In this document: piece after piece, positions 4,842 to 8,449 of the stretch
Layout: each line of letters opens with the position of its first letter
Position numbering within the stretch: the stretch's first letter is position 1
Assembly (NCBI GenBank): GCA_029857925.1
Contig: JAOUGF010000074.1
Span: 1-8,449 of the forward strand
Direction of reading: 5' to 3'
DNA: 8,449 nt
Source: Gammaproteobacteria bacterium
GTDB taxonomy: Bacteria; Pseudomonadota; Gammaproteobacteria; S012-40
The notes under the pieces: generated by a model
Seen by the model: the letters and a program-made list of their open reading frames with translations, nothing else
Databases searched by the model: none
Told to the model about the DNA's origin: nothing
Translations under genes and position numbers: made by a program

Positions 4842-7402
4842 TGAATCTTGATAACGTGATGATGGCGTTCACGATCCGCGTCCTTCGCCTAATGCGCTCG
4901 CGCATGGGATGGCGGGGATTTTTCTTAGAATTTTTGCGGCGCAGGTTTCACCAGCGGATCATCGTTGCGATTATCGCTGCTGGCACTGTCGTACACGCGA
5001 CCGCCAAAGAGTCTGCGGTGGTAAATCGACATGCGATCATCGCGGGTGCCAATATCGGCGGTAAGGACCGCACGGCGTTAAAATATGCACAATCCGATGC
5101 GAAAATGGTCGCCGCCATACTTACCGAACTGGGAGGGGTGGATGCCTCGCGCAGCGCCTTGCTTTTTGAACCGACACCGGAGGAATTACTGGCATCGATA
5201 AAAAACGCGAGTAGGAAATTGCGTGCGCAAGCCAGTCCGCAATCACGCGCGGAATTCGTTTTTTATTATTCCGGTCATTCGGATGAACGCGGCCTGTTGC
5301 TCGGTGAAAGGCTGCTAGAATACCGGCAGCTTCGTGATGCCTTCAACGACGTTCCCGCCGATGTTAAGGTCGCGATCTTGGATTCTTGCGCGTCCGGTGC
5401 ATTTACACGTATCAAAGGCGGGAAGGTGCGACCGGCATTTTTGTCGGATGAATCTTCTAAAATTCAAGGCCACGCCTATCTCGCATCGAGTTCTGCAGAA
5501 GAAAGTGCACAAGAATCGGATGCGATCCGTGGTTCATATTTTACACACTATTTGGCGTCGGCGATGCGCGGTGCCGCCGATACGAGCAGCGATAAACGCG
5601 TGACATTGAACGAGGCCTATCAATACGCGTTCAATGAGACGTTGGCGCGTACCCAGAACAGTTTATATGGTGTACAGCACGCGGCCTACGATATTCAACT
5701 CGCGGGTGCAGGCGATTTGGTATTGACCGATGTATCCAGCGCGAATGCGGCGTTGATATTGCCTAAAGACCAAATCGGGCGTTTTTTCGTACGCGATCTC
5801 TCCGGGAACTTGGTCGTGGAGATCAATAAGTCGGCGGACAAAGTTATACAGTTGGGTATGGAGCCAGGCAAATATTCCATTCATATCGAGAAGGGCGGCG
5901 AGCACTTTCAGGCGGAAGTTGTGCTGACTAAGGATACGGAGCTTGTATTTCAATTTCAGCAGGCGACGCGTGTGTCTACTCGTGAGGCGGTCGCGCGGGG
6001 TGGCGGTGTATTGCGCAATGAAAATGAATATACGATGATTGACACAAAGATCTCCGTTTTTCCAGATGTGTTTTATGCAAGCCAAACACGGGGTGAAAAA
6101 AAAGAAGTTGTTAAAAAGGATTTTAATTTGTTTTTGGGTCGCACTGAACGGGTAGACGGCTTCAGTGTCGGTCTATTTACGTCGTTTGTGGATGAAGATG
6201 TAGACGGCCTGCAAGCGTCGTTTTTTATAAATTATACCGGCCGAGGAAACAAAGGTGCGCAAGGCAGTGGATGGGCGAATATTGCGATGGGCAATGTCTC
6301 TGGCGCACAAGGTACCGGAGGTGTCAATTACATCGCGGGAGATGCCGACGCATGGATAGGTGCGGGCGGGTTTAACGTCGTAAGAGGCGCCCTCGTGGGG
6401 GGCGTCGGTGCGGGTGGGTTTAACGTGTTGGGCGCGGATCTACAGGGCGGTGTAGGCAGCGGCGGGTTTAATGTCGTGCGTGGGAATGTCAAAGGTGCGC
6501 TAGGTGCCGGAGGATTCAACGTCACGGGGGGAAATCTTGACGGTGGCGCGGGCAGCGCGGGTTTTAATGTGGTGCGCGGCGATGTGAAGGGCGGTGTGGG
6601 TGCCGCAGGATTTAACGTCGTGGGCGAAAGCTTGGAGGGCGGTGCGGGCAGCGCGGGTTTTAATGTGGTGCGCAACCAGGTGAAGGGAGGCATGGGTAGC
6701 GTGGGCTTCAACGTCGCGGGCGGCGACGTGGATGGCGTGCAGGGCGCGCTCGGCTTTAATGTCATCGGTGGAAAATTGATGGGCGTGCAATTCAGCGCAT
6801 TGAATATTGCACGTCAGGTGGAGGGCGTCCAATTGGGCGTGGTGAATATCGCATCGCAATTCGAGGGGGTACCGATCGGATTGATAAGTTTGTCGAAAAA
6901 TGGCCGCCATGACGTGGCGATGTGGACAGACGAACACCGCGTTCGGCATGTAGGCTTTAAGAGCGGTACGCAGTCGGTTTATAATTTGTTGAGCGTTTCG
7001 TTGGATAGGTATCAGCAGCAACCAGGCCTGGCGGTGCAATGGGGCGTCGGAAAATTGATTCCATTTGCCCAATATTTTTATAGCGAAATCGACGCAGTGG
7101 TTGCGACTCGAGTCCATCGCAAAACGACAACGATAACGATAAAAAATGCCAAAAATGAAACTCAGCAGCTGGATATCAATGGCTATTGCGTGGTATGTGC
7201 GAGCAATGAAAGTTATATGTCGTTGCGTGTTGCGGGTGGGGTGAAACTCGCGCGCTATTTCAAAATATTTGCGGGCGTGAGCGTAAATGCCGCCATCGGT
7301 GCCACCACTCAAACGTATGCCTTGTCACAAGATGGAATCCCGCTGTCATCCGACGCGCAACGCGCAACCTGGTTGGGTGGGTTCGCCGGTGTTGAATTTT
7401 AA
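4841..7402 (+). CDS. Exported caspase-like (C14) protein with LA_2272-type surface repeats and outer-membrane-like C-terminus
   Basis: This 853-residue modular protein starts with an unusually long Arg-rich leader (1-38), then a hydrophobic stretch (40-52) and an ATA cleavage site after Ala55, consistent with export. Residues about 63-298 form a caspase/metacaspase-like domain: RHAIIAGANIGG, catalytic His146 in FYYSGHSDE and catalytic Cys183 in VAILDSCASGAF. Both dyad residues are present, so protease activity is plausible. Residues 310-375 look like a small beta-sandwich linker. Residues about 475-650 hold 16-residue glycine-rich repeats with core GFNVV, followed by two 14-residue units (651-678) with GVQxGxxNIA character like the LA_2272 surface-repeat family. 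The last 150 residues are beta-rich, contain C783-V-V-C786 and end in GVEF, a terminal-Phe pattern typical of outer-membrane barrels. The gene is co-transcribed with the sigma/anti-sigma pair. The domain call is strong; activity, substrate and surface location are inferred. Confidence 0.88.
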   Translation: MNLDNVMMAFTIRVLRLMRSRMGWRGFFLEFLRRRFHQRIIVAIIAAGTVVHATAKESAVVNRHAIIAGANIGGKDRTALKYAQSDAKMVAAILTELGGVDASRSALLFEPTPEELLASIKNASRKLRAQASPQSRAEFVFYYSGHSDERGLLLGERLLEYRQLRDAFNDVPADVKVAILDSCASGAFTRIKGGKVRPAFLSDESSKIQGHAYLASSSAEESAQESDAIRGSYFTHYLASAMRGAADTSSDKRVTLNEAYQYAFNETLARTQNSLYGVQHAAYDIQLAGAGDLVLTDVSSANAALILPKDQIGRFFVRDLSGNLVVEINKSADKVIQLGMEPGKYSIHIEKGGEHFQAEVVLTKDTELVFQFQQATRVSTREAVARGGGVLRNENEYTMIDTKISVFPDVFYASQTRGEKKEVVKKDFNLFLGRTERVDGFSVGLFTSFVDEDVDGLQASFFINYTGRGNKGAQGSGWANIAMGNVSGAQGTGGVNYIAGDADAWIGAGGFNVVRGALVGGVGAGGFNVLGADLQGGVGSGGFNVVRGNVKGALGAGGFNVTGGNLDGGAGSAGFNVVRGDVKGGVGAAGFNVVGESLEGGAGSAGFNVVRNQVKGGMGSVGFNVAGGDVDGVQGALGFNVIGGKLMGVQFSALNIARQVEGVQLGVVNIASQFEGVPIGLISLSKNGRHDVAMWTDEHRVRHVGFKSGTQSVYNLLSVSLDRYQQQPGLAVQWGVGKLIPFAQYFYSEIDAVVATRVHRKTTTITIKNAKNETQQLDINGYCVVCASNESYMSLRVAGGVKLARYFKIFAGVSVNAAIGATTQTYALSQDGIPLSSDAQRATWLGGFAGVEF
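5027..5734 (+). other. Caspase-like (peptidase C14) domain with intact His146/Cys183 dyad
   Basis: The codon for His146 is CAT at 5276-5278, and for Cys183 TGC at 5387-5389. Each sits at the end of a predicted hydrophobic strand (AEFVFYYSGH and VKVAILDSC), as the caspase-hemoglobinase fold requires. A later segment, AYLASSSAEESAQESDAIRG (about 212-231), matches the post-Cys strand and loop of bacterial caspase-like proteins. It includes the acidic residues that in metacaspases shape a basic-residue S1 pocket, although specificity cannot be read here. Confidence 0.88.
6263..6874 (+). repeat. In-frame tandem repeats, 48-nt units (16 residues) then 42-nt units (14 residues)
   Basis: Eleven consecutive 16-residue units run from residue 475 to 650. 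The first two are degenerate and nine (from 507) are clear, with consensus GAxGFNVVxGxxxGGx. Two 14-residue units follow (651-664 and 665-678), of the form xxxxNIAxxxEGVx. Within the 16-residue block the units alternate: one type reads GFNVVRGxVKGG (507, 539, 571, 603) and the other carries L or D in its second half (523, 555, 587, 619), so the true period is 32 residues or 96 nt. A 30-base exact copy at 6548-6577 and 6644-6673, 96 bases apart, supports recent duplication of the double unit. Such repeats probably form a beta-solenoid-like or barrel-like rod. Confidence 0.9.
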
Positions 7403-7468
7403 CGTCATATTTAGCTCGGTATCGAGGTATCTCGTCCTCTCCCTCTGTCCCGCGAGGGCATAGCGCTC

Positions 7469-7483
7469 TCACCCATTGGGTGA
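7469..7483 (+). terminator. Possible weak terminator hairpin after the caspase gene
   Basis: TCACCCA and TGGGTGA (7469-7475 and 7477-7483) form a short stem; in RNA a 6-bp stem with a 3-base loop is feasible. The following AATGTTGAAATTTT is only loosely T-rich, so this is a weak candidate. Confidence 0.25.
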
Positions 7484-7557
7484 ATGTTGAAATTTTGATA
7501 ATCTCATGGGTATCATAACGTTAGTGTTAGCAGTAGCGGTCAATTGCTGTTTCTAGG

Positions 7558-7569
7558 ACAATGCATTGT
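7558..7569. repeat. Perfect 12-bp palindrome ACAATGCATTGT
   Basis: This is a fully self-complementary 12-mer, 28 bases beyond the patatin stop codon. With no loop it is more likely a protein binding site, part of a bidirectional termination zone, or chance, than an RNA hairpin. Confidence 0.35.
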
Positions 7570-7596
7570 GCCGTAACGTCGCCGCACTTCAATTGT

Positions 7597-8449
7597 TCAC
7601 CGTTTTTGCACCAGCTCAATAATTTCCGGCAACAATTCCTCGGCGGCCTGTCGTCCCACGGCAATCGCATCCTTGGCGCGATAAAATTCTAACGGGCCGA
7701 TATCGCTGACGTTGGGTGTCAACATCAAATCCGGTGGGTTGATCGCCGCACGCAAACGCACGATTTGCGCCTCGGTGATATTCACTACGCGGTCAAGCAC
7801 GCGACGCGTGCTCCAATAGGATTTCTCCTTGGAGGTCTGTGTATGATTATTTAATTGCGTTTCCAGCCACGTGCGCAGGTTGGGCACGCGCTCCATCCAG
7901 GCCTGGTCGAGCAGTTGACGCACACGGATAGGCCATTGTGACGTCGGATTCGGGGGCGTAGATAGTGTGCGTGCGCCGCCATGGACGGCAACTGCAATCA
8001 CCGGGCCGCCAAATCGTTCACGTGCGACGTCAAACGGGACTGGATTCACTACGCCACCATCCGTCAATAGGCGTGTGCCATAAGGGTGTGGCGCGATCAA
8101 GCCCGGTACCGAGAGGCTGGCGCGCACCGCATCCACTAACGAGTCTCGGTCGATGATGACCTGTTCGCCATTAGAAATGTCCGCCGCGATGGCCACGTAT
8201 CCGATGGCCAGGTCCTGAATATGGCGTGCACCCAACCAGTGTTCTAAAAATTCTACGATGTTTTCACCCGACACTAAACCCCCAGTCGGTAAGTCGGGCA
8301 TGAATAATTGCAACGTCTGTTTCCAATCGAATGCACAGGCGATCTCGGCGAGTTGGTTGATCGGCATGCCGCTGGCGATAAAAGCACCGATCTCCGCACC
8401 TATACTGGTGCCTGCGATGGCGCGTATTGCGATGTTGTTTTCTTGCACC
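7597..8449 (-). CDS. Patatin-like phospholipase, RssA-type (partial, N-terminus outside window)
   Basis: About 283 residues of a patatin-family serine hydrolase, which cleaves acyl chains from lipids with a Ser-Asp dyad. The nucleophile motif GTSIG lies at residues 13-17 of the visible part (Ser15), and the catalytic Asp at 130 in LLTDGGVVNPVP. The segment YVAIAADISNGEQVII followed by VRASLSVPGLIAPHPY (about 84-123) is typical of the bacterial RssA-like branch. The C-terminal extension (about 175-283), including ITEAQIVRLRAAINPPDLMLTPNVSDIGPLEFYRAKDAI, matches the usual end of these proteins. The frame continues past the right edge: the GTG at 8446-8448 is an internal codon, and the glycine-rich oxyanion loop that normally precedes GXSXG must lie beyond the window. 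No signal peptide can be judged. It converges on the caspase operon and is probably regulated separately. Confidence 0.92.
   Translation of the reverse strand, partial: VQENNIAIRAIAGTSIGAEIGAFIASGMPINQLAEIACAFDWKQTLQLFMPDLPTGGLVSGENIVEFLEHWLGARHIQDLAIGYVAIAADISNGEQVIIDRDSLVDAVRASLSVPGLIAPHPYGTRLLTDGGVVNPVPFDVARERFGGPVIAVAVHGGARTLSTPPNPTSQWPIRVRQLLDQAWMERVPNLRTWLETQLNNHTQTSKEKSYWSTRRVLDRVVNITEAQIVRLRAAINPPDLMLTPNVSDIGPLEFYRAKDAIAVGRQAAEELLPEIIELVQKR

Larger units (their letters stand above)
7403..7596. other. Convergent intergenic region
   Basis: The 194 bases between the caspase gene and the patatin gene, which point toward each other, contain several small inverted repeats but no classic terminator with a long T run. 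Visible are competing 4-bp stems at 7415-7434 (CTCG-GTAT-CGAG-GTAT-CTCG), CCCTC/GAGGG (7441-7445 and 7454-7458), a hairpin at 7469-7483, TAACGTTA at 7516-7523 and a 12-bp palindrome at 7558-7569. Some of these may end transcription from one or both sides. Confidence 0.5.

Noticed and set aside
4892..4906. Internal ATGs (Met18, Met22) as the caspase start giving a shorter signal peptide
   Set aside because: Neither has a Shine-Dalgarno, whereas ATG 4841 has AAGGA at good spacing and abuts the anti-sigma stops.
6328..6765. Minus-strand Pro/Thr-rich frame with a regular period
   Set aside because: Its apparent repeats are the reverse complement of the glycine-rich repeats of the sense gene.
6359..6790. 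Possible CRISPR-like array because of a regular 48-base period
   Set aside because: The repeats are directly adjacent without unique spacers, stay in frame and encode a consistent protein motif.
6500..7312. Long minus-strand open frame (270 codons) opposite the caspase C-terminal half
   Set aside because: It is a shadow of the repeat-rich, GC-biased coding strand: its His/Ala-rich sequence mirrors the repeats, and it has no ribosome binding site or domain.
8446..8448. GTG as the start of the patatin gene
   Set aside because: It lies only a dozen codons before the catalytic GTSIG motif. The family needs an upstream glycine-rich oxyanion loop and first strand, so the gene must continue beyond the window.

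Overview
The window looks like chromosomal DNA of a Gram-negative bacterium, most likely a proteobacterium. The evidence is a periplasmic di-heme cytochrome with a Sec signal, a lipoprotein with a lipobox, an ECF sigma/anti-sigma pair with a periplasmic sensor-like domain, a protein with an outer-membrane-type C-terminus, and a RssA-like patatin. The repeats of the large protein resemble the LA_2272 surface-repeat family first named in Leptospira, so a spirochaete or another diderm is not excluded. No ribosomal RNA, tRNA, CRISPR array, insertion sequence or integrase was recognised.

Layout. (1) Positions 1-531, minus strand: the N-terminal part of a lipoprotein with a fibronectin-III-like domain, running off the left edge. 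(2) Positions 532-2102: about 1.57 kb without a convincing gene, containing a cluster of inverted repeats at 972-1071. (3) Positions 2103-3311, plus strand: a stand-alone MauG/cytochrome c peroxidase-family di-heme protein, closed by a strong intrinsic terminator (3342-3371). (4) Positions about 3430-7402, plus strand: a tightly packed operon with a promoter-like sequence, a putative 11-residue leader peptide (3493-3528), an ECF sigma factor starting at TTG (3525-4013), a single-pass anti-sigma factor (4010-4837) and an 853-residue exported caspase-like protein (4841-7402). (5) Positions 7403-7596: a convergent intergenic stretch. (6) Positions 7597-8449, minus strand: a patatin-like phospholipase lacking its N-terminus at the right edge.

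The operon is the item of interest. Each junction suggests coupled translation: the leader stop overlaps the sigma start (TTGA), the sigma stop overlaps the anti-sigma start (ATGA), and the anti-sigma stop codons abut the caspase ATG (TAATAAATG). The caspase-like protein joins an export signal, a C14-type domain with an intact His146/Cys183 dyad, a beta-sandwich-like linker, at least nine clear glycine-rich 16-residue repeats plus degenerate flanking units, two 14-residue LA_2272-like units, and a beta-rich C-terminus ending in Phe. The inferred model is an envelope-stress regulon in which the membrane anti-sigma releases the sigma factor and the operon places a caspase-type protease at the cell envelope or surface. 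Catalysis, location and trigger are not shown by the sequence.
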